Notes under the pieces: model-generated
The model's database searches: none
Told to the model about the DNA's origin: nothing
The model's input: only the letters and a program-made list of their open reading frames with translations
NCBI GenBank assembly: GCA_015501585.1
Contig: JADNRY010000102.1
Location: 1-64,000 of the forward strand
From: Rhodocollybia butyracea
Lineage: Eukaryota; Basidiomycota; Agaricomycetes; Agaricales; Omphalotaceae
Reading direction: 5' to 3'
Length of the DNA stretch: 64,000 nucleotides
In this document: piece after piece, positions 11,801 through 22,700 of the stretch
Position numbering within the stretch: position 1 is the first letter of the stretch
Layout: the number at the start of each line of letters is the position of its first letter
Made by a program: the position numbers and the translations under genes

Positions 11801-11868
11801 CCGGAGGTTTTCGGCTTTTTCTGAGAATGAACTGAAGCAGAGTTACAACATTTGTTTCCACCAGACAT
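8852..11868 (-). pseudogene. DUF6532-like gene of the dispersed repeat, copy A
   Basis: The gene has several minus-strand exons. The first starts at 11868 (MSGGNK...) and is Lys/Ser-rich. It is followed by an acidic stretch (DDETQQDSGVTMEYSEGDNG), a helical block (AKISKQAVRKAICLLDMFPS, then FAWEVLEEELVS), and a further block (KPFYCSLIAQILGAF, then HVPGRLIAAVTATV). This is the layout I associate with DUF6532-type proteins of Agaricomycetes, in which a Lys-Pro-Phe block precedes an Ala/Thr-rich helix. The C-terminal part is low complexity: Lys/Glu-Ala repeats (about 9830-10120), Asn/Asp/Ser repeats (about 9390-9530) and an acidic DVIELDSDD motif. The tail frame shifts relative to copy B near 8930, so this copy is probably not fully intact. 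Function is unknown. Confidence 0.4.
9365..9540. repeat. Trinucleotide-type microsatellite (GTT/GCT/ATT)
   Basis: Interrupted GTTGTTGCT repeats lie inside the C-terminal low-complexity part of the DUF6532-like gene. On the minus strand in the coding frame they encode Asn/Ser/Asp runs. Several frames stay open across the tract, so other apparent ORFs here are artefacts. Confidence 0.8.
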
Positions 11869-11971
11869 GAAAGAAGGAAGAAAGACGCGAAAATAACCAC
11901 GTGACAGCGCTTGGAAAAACTTAAAAGAAATGATGGATCTGTGCCTTCATCAGTCTTTCAGACTGTCCTCT

Positions 11972-12224
11972 TGTAACGCCTCCGCCTCTCCCTCATCACC
12001 ACTGACCGTATCCGGTGATACGGTCATCCTAGATGCCGCCGATAGACCAAACGGTCTATCGTATCTTTCTATTTATTATTAATTATATAATAAATCCGTT
12101 ACTATAAGTATCGTACGATTACTTAAGAGTCTAGTTAGTCTTTTACACTGTTGTACACACAATAGTATCCTATTTGTCGTGTTCACCGGTGTTCTTAAGG
12201 ACTTTGCCCATAGGGCACGTTATA
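11972..12224 (+). repeat. LTR, subfamily A (5' side of the Gypsy region)
   Basis: This 253-bp copy starts TGTAACGCCTCC and ends CACGTTATA and is near-identical to 349-596. It is followed by retroelement internal sequence, so its position is that of a 5' LTR. The flanking bases (CCTCT before, CTTTT after) are not a target duplication, which rules out a simple solo LTR. The LTR at the other end of the region (19519-19753) belongs to a different subfamily. Confidence 0.85.
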
Positions 12225-12392
12225 CTTTTTTGAACATCAAAAAATTACTATTGTGTGAATAACACAAAGCTATTAGTTTAACAAGCTAAAAACAGTTATA
12301 CTACCAAGTATAACAACCACTATTCCAACTCACATCACAAGCTATACAAAACCCGCTCCATTTTCCGTCCCGCTATATCATTTGCTGTCTCA

Positions 12393-13877
12393 ATGACCTC
12401 TCGAAATCAATCAGAGAAGTCATATCGGAGCGTGCGCGATCGCGCACCTTCCATTCGTGGTGACGTGTCACCACAATCAATCTATTCAGTCGCATCAGCG
12501 ACTCATTCCGTGCGTGTGTCTGAAGGACGGCACTACAGGTAGGACAAGAGTCCACCTAATGAACAGTCTATGACTATTCATAAGAAACGGCTGACCCGAG
12601 AGGGTTTAAGTGAGATTTCTTCTGCGCTACGAGATGTAGTGGCATCACTCGACAAGAGTACGCAAGTACTCAATCGTATTCTCAATATAACTGAGAAATG
12701 GGATGCATCTAGCATCCGATCTGATGAAGAAAGATCTTCTTCATCAAGAAACAGCAATAGAACCACTATTGCTGCACCCACACTGAGACGGCCTGCCGTC
12801 ACACCACCGGTATTGCACAACGCAACACCATAAATTCATACCGAGACAAACAACTCGGTACGCCAATGGCGTGAGACTGTGCCCAAGGCACCGTCAGTCC
12901 AACAATCACTGTTGGACGAACAGTATTCACAAGGGATGACCAAGTCACTCCGTCATGTTCCTGTATTTCGACAGGAATACACACCAGTGTCAGTAACTAC
13001 ACTGACACCCATCAACACATCCCGCATGAGACAGAGTCCCAATGCGGAGGCAGCGTCTCAGACACTGCGAGGTCCCAGGCCATTACCTGTGACCAAATCC
13101 CACTCACTGCAAAGTGTGGTGAACATCAACAATGAACCAAAGTTACCTCGTAACTTCAATCAGGTAGTAGCGATACCACCACAGGAAAGTACAATGTACT
13201 CACCTACTGCAAGGGCGCCAGTGGTACCCAATATTATTATTACACCTCCAGTAGTTGTACTGAACACTACTGGAGATCACTCCAGTATGGGACCGCAACA
13301 CGGTACCCTTCCGGTAGTTCCTACTACCATATCCATCGCCCCGGCGACACAAAGTGTTGCCCATCCGGTAGTACACACTACCGTAAGACTGCCCAAATTG
13401 CCGCCCAGCAATGCGCCAGAGCCAAGTTCAATGCCAGTACCAACGGTATTGGCCAAGTTGCAACCACAGCCGCTTCTGTTGGGAGTAGCTAAAGATTGGA
13501 TGAGTCGCATAACGATTCAATGCCAACATAACACCAGTCTCCGAGATTTTGGATTCACGCCATCTGGGCTTCCCGACCAAATGGTGGGATATAATGTTGA
13601 CAGAATACCCGTTGATAAATTGACTACTCCCAGAGAAATCTGGGATCGATTTTACATTCCACCCGCTGAGTCCTTTCCAGGACCAAGCAATAATGCCGGA
13701 GCGAAAGCGCCTAGCAAAAAATCCCATGAAGGGGGGAGGAAGCACAAGAGTGCTAAATCCAAAGGCCGCAAACGCAGCCCATGGTCAGATGAATCATCGG
13801 ACCCAAGTGACACTGAGTCAAATACTGACTCATTGTCTAATGCCTCTTGGCTAGACAAATTTGCTAGCCAAACATAA
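12393..13877 (+). pseudogene. Gag-like region of the Gypsy element (decayed)
   Basis: The first ATG after the LTR (12393) opens a frame starting MTSRNQSEKSYRS that is stopped near 12540. Frames 12570-12833 (helical, ending in a Ser/Arg-rich stretch) and 12879-13877 (Pro/Thr/Val-rich, with a C-terminal basic region SKKSHEGGRKHKSAKSKG and an acidic Ser/Asp-rich end) continue it. No CCHC zinc knuckle is visible. Composition and position between the 5' LTR and the RT point to a gag or gag-protease region that has lost segments. The nucleotide sequence is full of short hairpins (for example 13161-13177, AAGTTAC-CTC-GTAACTT). Confidence 0.55.
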
Positions 13878-16368
13878 GTACCGATCCAAGATTGATCTTA
13901 GTGATGCATACAAACAAATTTGTACTGAAGCAGGCGATGTTTGGAAAACAGCATTCGCCTGCATCTTCTGGACATTTGTCAGTAATGTCATGATGATGGG
14001 GGATTGTAATGCCCCAGCCACTTTCCAGCAAATGATGACATTCATCTTTCGCGACACTATTGGGAGATATGTACACGCATATCTCGACGATATCTTTGTC
14101 TTCAGTGATACACTAGAAGAACATGTTAAGCACATCAGAGATGTACTTGATCGCCTCAGGAAGCATCATTTCTTCCTTTGAGCTGCTAAATGCGAGCTCT
14201 TCTCTGCTAAAGTGGAAGCTCTTCTCTGCTACAGTGGACTGTCTTGGACATTCCATAGACGATAAAGGTATCCACGCAGACACTGACAAGATGGACAGGA
14301 TTCGCGAATGGCAAACTCCGCGTACGTTCAATGACGTACAACAATTCTTGGGGTTAGTACAATACATAGCCCCGTACATGCCAGATGTAGCCCAGTATAC
14401 TGGACCACTGTCTATAATGACAAGGAACAATGTTCCTTTTGTATGGATGCCAGTCCATGGAATGTGCTTTCAGCACATCAAAAGACTGGCAACCAAGGCC
14501 CCAATACTAAAACCTATAAATACTAATAAAGACGAACCTATATGGGTCATCTGCGATGCATTGCTATCCGGCGTCAGATGCATGTACGGTCAAGGACCTA
14601 CATGGCAACATGATAGGCCTGCCGGCTTCATGTCCAGAAAGTTTACTGCAGCGCAGCATAACTATAGAGTTTTCGAAATAGAAACTCTAGCTATCCTCAA
14701 AGCTCTTCTCAAATGGGAAGATAAACTTCTTGGATATCAAATTCATGTGGTCACTGACCACAAAGCGTTAGAATTCTTTCTAACGCAATGAAAATTGTCC
14801 AGTAGACAAGCTCAATGGATGGAATACCTATCCAGATTTGATTTTGATATACGTTATATCAAAGGAATAAACAACAAAATAGCTGACACATTGTCGCGCT
14901 ACTACAAATCTGACATGATTCATGAATATCATGAACCGCATGAATATGTAAATGCGGATATACGCATTGACAAAAATCTGGACAATCTTCCACAAGGAAG
15001 AGTTGAAGAATTGGCTAAGGAACACTTAGCCAATATAGAATTAAGGCCCTCATCACACTTGCGTGGTAAACAACCGGCGCAACATCCAATAGTCAAACCC
15101 GTCAAACGACGAGATGAAGAGGCTGCAGAAATGCAAGCCAATGCGGAAATACAGGTACCAAAGGTACCAGTAATCCTCCCTAACAAGGAAGACATTAATG
15201 TCTTCCAATCAAGGCCTAGAAGTGTAGAACCTCTAACAATTCTACCCGAAAGGGATGAATTCATCGAAGAAGTCAAGCGGTTATATACCAATGACCCATT
15301 ATTCTGCAAGGTACTCAGTAACCCTGAGCACCATAAACCATTCTCAGTAGAAAATGGTTTAATCTACACGAGAAATTGTGGCAGAGAAATAGTTCTCTGC
15401 ATTCCGTCTGGCCAAGCGGCCAATGGAAAGAGCTTGCGAGGCATAATAGCCGAACAAGCTCAAGAAGTAATTGGTCACTTCGGAGGACAACAAACCGCCA
15501 ACTATGTTTGACAATGGTACTGGTGGCCACGGTAATGTCTACATCATTCCACCCCCAGACGGATGGAATAACTGAACGAGTAAATCATTCAATTGGCCAA
15601 ATCTTACGGTCAATGGTCGAAGCAGACCAAAACGACTGGGTAGAAAAATGCCCAATGATGGAATTCGCATTGAATTCCAGCGTAAACAAGAGCACAGGGT
15701 ATGCTCCCTTCGAGGTAGATGGAGGGTACGTGCCATCCATGGTTTGCGAATACCCGAGCGATGCAAAAGTCTCGCCGGGTGTATGCGAATTCGCAGATCG
15801 TGCCCTTCAGCACCTCTCTGATGCCCATGATAGCCTTATCGAGGCAAGGGTAAAACAAACCTTCCATGCTAATAAGCACAGAAGGGATGAACCCAAAATT
15901 AAACTAAATGATTTAGTTTACCTATCGACAAAAAACTTAAATTTGCTGAGGGGGAGGGCTACCAAGCTCTTACCAAAATTCTTAGGACCGTACCCTGTCG
16001 TTGAGGTACACCCAGATTTGTCTAACTACCGAATCGGATTGCCAATAGAGTTGGCAAAGCGTGGAATACACAATAACTTCCACGCGTTGCTAATACGCAA
16101 ACATCATCCTAACAATGATGCATTATTCCCTATGCGCTCTGTAGCAGAGCCATACGATTTCGGCAAACTATCCACAGTGGAATGGTTAGTCGATGAAATA
16201 ATTGGACATCATTGGGATGGCCGAAAAATACTATTCCATATTAAATGGAATCTTGGTGATACCACCACAGAACCATACACAACATGTAAGGACCTAGTTG
16301 CTCTAGATAGATATCTAGAACTTCAAGGCATTGACGACTGGCAACGACTTCCACGGACGACCAGTTAG
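13861..16368 (+). pseudogene. Pol polyprotein of the Gypsy element: RT, RNase H, integrase, chromodomain (broken)
   Basis: The RT core is recognisable from KIDLSDAYKQI and the catalytic YLDDIFVFSD (about 14075-14105). RNase H follows (IWVICDA, then VVTDHKALEFFLTQ). The integrase keeps part of the zinc-binding region (IGHFGG, WYWWP) and the distal block MSTSFHPQTDGITERVN with the catalytic Glu; the two catalytic Asp are missing because about 115 codons are lost near 15530. The C-terminus has a chromodomain-like segment (VDEIIGHHWDGRKILFHIKW). Damage seen: a TGA at about 14179, a 22-bp tandem duplication at about 14192-14235 that shifts the frame, a TGA near 14789 and the integrase deletion. 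It cannot encode an active polyprotein. Confidence 0.85.
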
Positions 16369-16567
16369 GTCTCCATTCTAATCAAAATATTCTATATAAT
16401 AGAATCACACAGAAGCAACGGCATCTGCTTCTTTTAGTAAAAGATTGCCCCAACAATCACATTTGGTGGCTTTACCTTATGTACAACCACAATCGGGCAA
16501 TGCCTCATGTTGTGCCTATAAAAAGGGAAAGAAAAAATTATCTTTCCCAACTTACTCTTTCACCATC

Positions 16568-19434
16568 ATGGAGAAAGACACGCCGTCGAAAGACAACGAC
16601 AAAATGATGGCGCTGGGCAACCAGCACTATCTCCATCCTCGATACCAGCTCAACTGAGCAATCAGTTGATACCTAATCAACGAACGGTTGGCGCGTCGAA
16701 GAACCCGCCAGCACAACTTGTGTTTGGCACAGCGAACGCATATCCTGCTGAACCAGCGGGATTACAACAAGCCAGTAACATGGCAGGTACGAAGTCATCA
16801 TCAATGGCCTTCAACCAGGTATCCAACAACATCGGACACCAGTTATCATGGACATTCCACCCTAATATAGGGTGTCATCTTCACGAGATTTTGAACATGG
16901 GGATTTGTCCTCATTGCCAAAACTTCCTCCAGCATTCGACGGAGGCATTTGTTATGGCGGACCCTAGTTGGACCGCCGCTGGTAACACTCAAGAGGAGTA
17001 CTACCGGCAACACCATCGACACAACATGTTGAACAACGAAAACAAATCAGCAGGATAGCCAGCTGCACTGCCAGGATATCAATATTTTGCCTTCGTAAAA
17101 GGCAAGGAAATATATAACATTTTCCCATCGATTTTTCAGTGTTTTTTCTCCCCTGCAAAATATCACTTGTTTCAGAAGAAAAAGGTGTGGGAAAATAGAT
17201 CCTTATTCACCTGTAAAATAACATATTTTACACTAGCTATTTTTCTACATTTTTTGCCACTGGAAATTTTATAACAGTGGCAAAATATTGTATTTTTCAT
17301 TGTATTTTTCTTGTGAAAAAGGATTTATTTTACGGCCGGGCCGGCCGGCCCGGACAAAGGATTTCTTTAACCCGTTCATCGCCTGTTTCTTTTCACAGCA
17401 TATATTTCCTAAGTAAAACAAAGCTTTTACAAAGGTAAAAACTATGGAAAAATTACAAATATTTCAAGGAAAATAGATTTGGTAAAATATGTACTTTTTC
17501 CAGCGGAATAAGCGCCGAAAAAGGTTTTATTGTCCCACACCTTTCACGGACACAAAACATGATATTTTACAGGGGACAAAATTACTGGAAAATGACCTGA
17601 AAAATGTAAAATATTTTTACAGCAGAAAGATACTGATATCTTGGCAGTGCTTGGCACCGCTAGCCATGACTTATCGTCTCTTACGAGACGGTATACTGAT
17701 TTACAGCGCGACTACGATGACACAGCACGCGCGCGCGAAATTCGCAGCCTCCAAGAGAGGTGCAACAGATACTCAGATGAGTTGGAGGGATACCGCTGGT
17801 ATTCATCCACCAGACATGGTCATGGCTCTCCTCGTTATGAGGAGGAAAGCCAGTCTGGGAAATGACAACGGGTAGAAGCTCCGGCTTCCACCGTATTCTT
17901 GTCTAACGACGACTCAGTGTCATTTGACATTGATAGTAGCGCAGGTCCAATGGACCTGGATCCATCAACGACAGGAGCACCTGCTCCGTCTTCTTCCTAC
18001 GCAGGAGCGGTACTTAGTACCAATCCTGCTTCGTCTTCCACCATTCCTCCTGAAACTCAGGAGGACGCTCCAGCAATACTGCCAGAACTCCCTCATTGAA
18101 GGAGTGATGGTGGCTACTTTGCCACCGATGGCTGGAATTGCTACGGTGAAGATGCCAATCTCGTGAAAGTCAATGACAATTGATGACTTCCCATTTCTTA
18201 TGGCATTCACACCGCTTGCGAGGCTACCCTCGCTAGAGCAGAAAATCTTATATTCCCGGCTAACAGCCAAGAAGTCATCTGGTATCTTAGGATACTTTGC
18301 AAACCCACGTTCGCGAGTAGACATGGGTACAACACCTCACGGCGTTGGACCCTATACCGGGTCTTAGACCAGGAAGTCTGATCTCTCCGAAGAGGAGACC
18401 TAACTCACATAAGTGAGTTACAACGAACTCTGCTCGTCAACTGGTTTGAACCAGTTTTCATATCGATTGCCCGAACTGCTAAGCAGGACAAGGCTGCTGG
18501 CATCACTGCTTGCACTCTGGATGGAGAAAACTCCGTCCAAAAGAAGAAAAAAGGGAAAGGCCGTATGAAGCCCGCCCCTGTAGGCTGGTCCAGCAGTACT
18601 TCTGCCGGACCCTCATCCATTTGAATGGCTCCTGCGGGCACTGCACCGCGAGCCGAACTCTCACTGCCATCCCGAAATGGTACGGCTGATGCCTGGGCGG
18701 CATATCTTGTCACCCCACAAGGGCTGACAGTGCGCCCTTCGGGTATTGTGTACCGTGAAGACAGTGCAGTAAGCAAGTGCTCCATTTGTGGACGCCAGCT
18801 GATCAATCCAAGGCGGCCTGATCCGCCTCCTGGAACCCCTCTGGACATATCGTCCAGATATTTGCTGTTGGTAGCGGAGGTTATCCTCCATCACCATTAT
18901 TATCGCCATTTAGTGGCTACAGGGCGGATTACAATCGCCTCGCCTCCGCCACCACAAACATTGTTCACTAATTACCTCAATGGCAACATTGAGGATGTTG
19001 CCTGATTCTTTGCTGAGCAAGGAATCTCTGTTGCGGATCTCGAAGATTCCGCTTTGTATGCAACCACCTGGCTGTAAACATTCAATCCGCGTAATGCGGA
19101 AGCAGCATTAGCTGCTTCAATACTCAGGGGACGTATGCCCCCTCATCTTCATCTCCCTGCTGGGATCAACGATCACTATTGTACCCTTACAGGTACAATA
19201 GACAATCGTCTGCCAGCCATCACTGATGTCCAGCTTACTCCAACGGTGGTGCCTACGGCACCGCAAGTATTCAACCTGCCGCCTGTGCCTGTGCCACAGG
19301 CTTCATCTATTGCATCGACTTTGTTGATGACAAACAACACTGCTCCAGCTCATTCTTTATCTGGACCTGCTCCCGCAGGACCGTCTTCATCATCTGGAGA
19401 TACGTCTCCCCAGATGGATGAATCTGATGGATAG
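16568..19434 (+). pseudogene. Third ORF region downstream of pol (decayed)
   Basis: Between pol and the polypurine tract lie about 2.9 kb (excluding a 586-bp insertion) of sequence with protein-like pieces: MEKDTPSKDNDKMM at 16568; a His/Cys-bearing piece (CHLHEILNMGICPHCQNFL) at about 16870; a coiled-coil-like piece (LQRDYDDTARAREIRSLQER) at about 17700; a piece with KCSICGRQL at about 18775; and a Pro/Ser-rich end. A TATA-like TATAAAAA (about 16518) sits some 50 bp upstream of the first ATG. Frames are interrupted repeatedly. The position is where errantiviruses carry env, but I see no signal peptide or membrane anchor. An alternative is a displaced gag or an accessory ORF. Hairpins saturate this part as well. 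Confidence 0.5.
17065..17650. mobile_element. Foldback/MITE-like element, AT-rich, CACTG termini
   Basis: The ends are inverted repeats: GCACTGCCAGGATATCAATA on the left and the complement of GATATCTTGGCAGTGC on the right. Imperfect inversion continues inward (TCCCCTGCAAAATATCA near 17150 against the complement of about 17558-17575; AGGTGTGGGA near 17184 against about 17535-17545) and meets at a GC palindrome (GGCCGGGCCGGCCGGCCC, about 17335). It has no ORF. It splits the third ORF of the Gypsy element. Flanks CTG/CTT could be a degenerate 3-bp target duplication, which with CACTG ends would fit a CACTA-related MITE. Confidence 0.6.
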
Positions 19435-19507
19435 TCCCCCCAGTAATACGTCTTACTGGGGATTTATCCCATCATATCGTTCAATTAGTACCCTAGGTAC
19501 TAATCTA

Positions 19508-19518
19508 GTGGGGGAGGG
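19508..19518 (+). promoter_or_regulatory. Polypurine tract of the Gypsy element
   Basis: GTGGGGGAGGG immediately precedes the LTR start at 19519 and is identical to the tract at 338-348. This is the expected primer for plus-strand synthesis. Confidence 0.7.
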
Positions 19519-19753
19519 TGTAACGCCTCCTCCCCATCTTGCCTGATTTCCTTGACTTAACTTTTGTCGCATCGCGACTCTTATCTTATCTTATCTTACG
19601 ATTAGATATCATTTCTATTATATTCATTTCGATTACTATAACTAGTCGAATTACATAAATTACTGTAGTTCTTCTACACTATGAGTACACAATTGCATAG
19701 CCTTTGTCGTGCTCTTTCATGTGAACGTAAGACTCTCGCTTAAGGGCGTCATA
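19519..19753 (+). repeat. LTR, subfamily B (3' side of the Gypsy region)
   Basis: It starts TGTAACGCCTCC and ends GGGCGTCATA. It shares order and scattered words with subfamily A (CGATTACTATAA, TTTGTCGTG) but most of the sequence differs. Following bases CTCAA do not match the bases before the 5' LTR (CCTCT). The pair therefore did not arise from one simple insertion. Confidence 0.75.
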
Positions 19754-19754
19754 C

Positions 19755-22700
19755 TCAATCATATGCAGACTTTGAAGATGATGATATGCCAGATGTGTTA
19801 ATGGAGCCTGAAGCAGAAGCCGGGTTTGACTTCCTACCCCCCCTTGAAACCGGCTAGCCCAAACTTCCCCGATTACTCAACAAGTGGCATCCACTCTGAT
19901 CTCACATATCCATCCAAAGACATTGATATGGGAGAGGTTTCTGAAACTGGCTCCTCTAATTTGGATACTGGGGCCTCTTCTATGATAGACCATGACTCAG
20001 ATATGAACACCTCTTCTGACCCCAAGGCCTCAGGAGAGTCTGAGGCTTCTTCATCTCCAAGACGTTTCAATTAGCCGGCATCCTCAACAGTGTTGATGAC
20101 AAAGACCAAGAACTTGGCAATGGAATGATACTGCTGGTAAGGTGATCAACAAACGTAAAACTGTCTATGAATGATGGGAAAGTATTTTAAAATCGAAAGG
20201 GCAACAGGAACTTAGTAGTGGTACTACTACTCATGATGATAATCTTGATCAGAAGTGCTATCACCCTTTTGCTTCCCAGTTGGATTGGGAAATTGCACAG
20301 TGGGCAGTCACAGAAAAGATTTCTCAAAAAGCTCTTGATCGCCTGCTTAAAGTTCCTCAGGTAAAGTCTTTCAAATATTTTTTGATGACTCGCTCCAGTG
20401 GCAGTAGTCACTGAGAAGCTGTAGTAGTATTCAAGGTTGTTGACTTTTCAAATCTCATAGGTACAGCAAAAATTAGGTCTATCTTATGAAAAATCCCGAG
20501 GTATGCTAAAGTGCATTGATGAAATCCCCGAGAGATGTGGAAAATGGTGGACTAAACAATTATCATTCCATGATAAACCTGGTGAACATTTTACTGTGTA
20601 TCATCGGGACTCAGTTGAAGCAATCAAAGCGCTCTGGGGTGATCCTGCCTTTGCTGAACACTTGGTGTACAAACCACAAAAGCTTTTTCGTGGGGCAGAA
20701 CAGACTGAAAACAATTGTATCTACTCTGAGATGTGGACTACGGGTTTTTGGAATGCAGTGCAGGTGTGTAATTGAACTTATCCGTCGGCTGCCACTTCTT
20801 GCAAATCTCAATTCAAAACCTAGCATGCGATTCCAGTTGGAGGGACAGTCTGCCCTGTGATTATAGCCTCTGATAATCTGACCAGATTCTCAGGGAACAA
20901 ATCGGTGTACCCGGTATATCTCACAATTGGCAATTTGCCCAAGGCTTTAAGGAGGAAGCCCAGTGCCTGGGCATGTGTCCTTATTGCTTATCTCTTGGTC
21001 AATAAGCCGAATAAACAAGGCCTTACAAAAAAAAGATCTTAAATTACAAACATATGAAATTTTTCATTGTTCTATGGCTCATGTGCTGGAACCATTAAAA
21101 TCTGCTGGAAATCTAAAAACAGGGGGGATAGAAATGGTTGGAGGCGATGGCAATGTGAGGAAAGTCTATCCTCTGCTCTGTACATATGTTGCAGACTATC
21201 CCAAACAATGTCTCGTAACATGCACAAAGTATGGCACCTGTCTAAAGTGCCAGCGAAAGGCAAATGACTTGGGTCTTGCCAGTGCTGGGGATTCTCAGAC
21301 GGTGTTATGGACCCTAGGAATAATGAAAGAAGCTCATGATACTTCAGTAGCTAATCAGAAGGCTACTCCGGGCCAAGATTCAAATCCATGTGAATAAGTA
21401 AGAGTTGCGCACATACCCTTGCTATGAAGCACAATGTTGCTGGGGGAATTGAACCTTTTTGGAAAGACTTTCCTCTAACGGACATTCATGATTGCATCAC
21501 CCCTGATATTCTCCACCAGTGTTATCAGGGAGTATTCAAGCATCTACTTAAATGGGTGCAAGAAATTGTAGGTGAAAATGAACTTGATGAGTGATTCCAA
21601 GTCCTACCGCCTACATGTGGAGTATGTCATTTCAAAAAGGGGATAGCAGATTTCAGCCAGGTAACTGGAACTGAGCATAAGCACATAGCACGTATCCTCC
21701 TTGCATCTCTAACAGGCAAAGTTGACCAAAGGGGAATTGTAGCTTGCAAAGCCTTGTTGAATTTCATACACCTTGCTCAGTATCCTTCACATGATGAGGA
21801 TACCCTTGGCTATATGGATTTAGAACTAAATGTCTGGCACAAAAATAAGGCTTACTTTGTCGAACAACAGACTACCAAAGATCAAATCAACATTCCCAAA
21901 TTCCATTCTCTGCTTCATTATGTAAATTCCATCAAGTGGCTTGGCACAACTGATAACTACAACACAGAAGCATTTGAGTGTTTCCATATAGACATGGCAA
22001 AAGAAGCCTGGGATGCCACCAATAAACGCGATCACTTCCCTCAGATGACCCAGTGGCTTTCAAGACAAGAAAAAATATTGTCATTTGATTTCTATAGAAA
22101 CTGGATTAATTCTACTAGTACCAATCAGGGTGCACAGAAAAATGATATTACTCTGAAGCTTGATGTTGCCAAACTTGGGTTGAAAAAGAGACAGATTCCA
22201 AACAGTGATCAAAGAGCCGCCACTGCTACTCCTGCCAGTACTAGTAATGCTAATACCAAAACATTGCTGCAGACCAACATCTGAATAGCTAAACACCCAC
22301 AGGAGACAAAAAAAAGTCTTAATGCAATTGCAAATTCTCATAATGCACCTGGTTTTATACCGGCATTGAAGCTTTATCTAAACTCTCTTCTTCCAAAAGA
22401 AGGACAGGTTACGAAAGCAGAAGCTTTATCAATAGGATGTCTTTCTTTTACTTTACTTGATGTTTGGCACCATTTTAAATTTACACGTGTGAATCTGTTT
22501 GATGATGCGTCAGATGTGCCAAAAGAAATAGTAAGAACTGCCCCTTCTTCCATCAAAAAAAACTCCAAGTCAAAGTCAAAGTCTCGATATGATACAGTGA
22601 TAATATTGATCAATGATGAAGCTGAATCTACGGCAGTAAGAGGCTGTAGGGTTGCCAGACTTAGGGTCATATTCCGGCTCCCTAACGTGGTAAAAAGACT

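Larger units (their letters stand above)
7758..11971 (-). repeat. Large dispersed repeat, copy A (inverted relative to 32.6-35.4 kb)
   Basis: The reverse complement of this 4.2-kb segment matches 32640-35440 with high identity at both ends and in the middle. One edge is at ACATCCGGAAAAA (7758). The other edge ends in the 15-nt hairpin CAGTCTTTCAGACTG (about 11954-11968), immediately before the LTR at 11972. It contains the DUF6532-like gene, a minisatellite and about 500 bp of non-coding tail (7760-8280). Copy B lacks about 142 bp and about 1.44 kb of the interior, so copy A is the longer version. The element type is not clear: no target duplication was found. Confidence 0.8.

Noticed and set aside
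11954..11971. Helitron 3' end at the repeat A border
   Set aside because: A terminal hairpin is present, but no CTRR end after it and no TC start at the other border could be confirmed; left as a question only.
16568..19434. Envelope-type protein
   Set aside because: No signal peptide, transmembrane anchor or cleavage motif could be seen; position alone is not enough.
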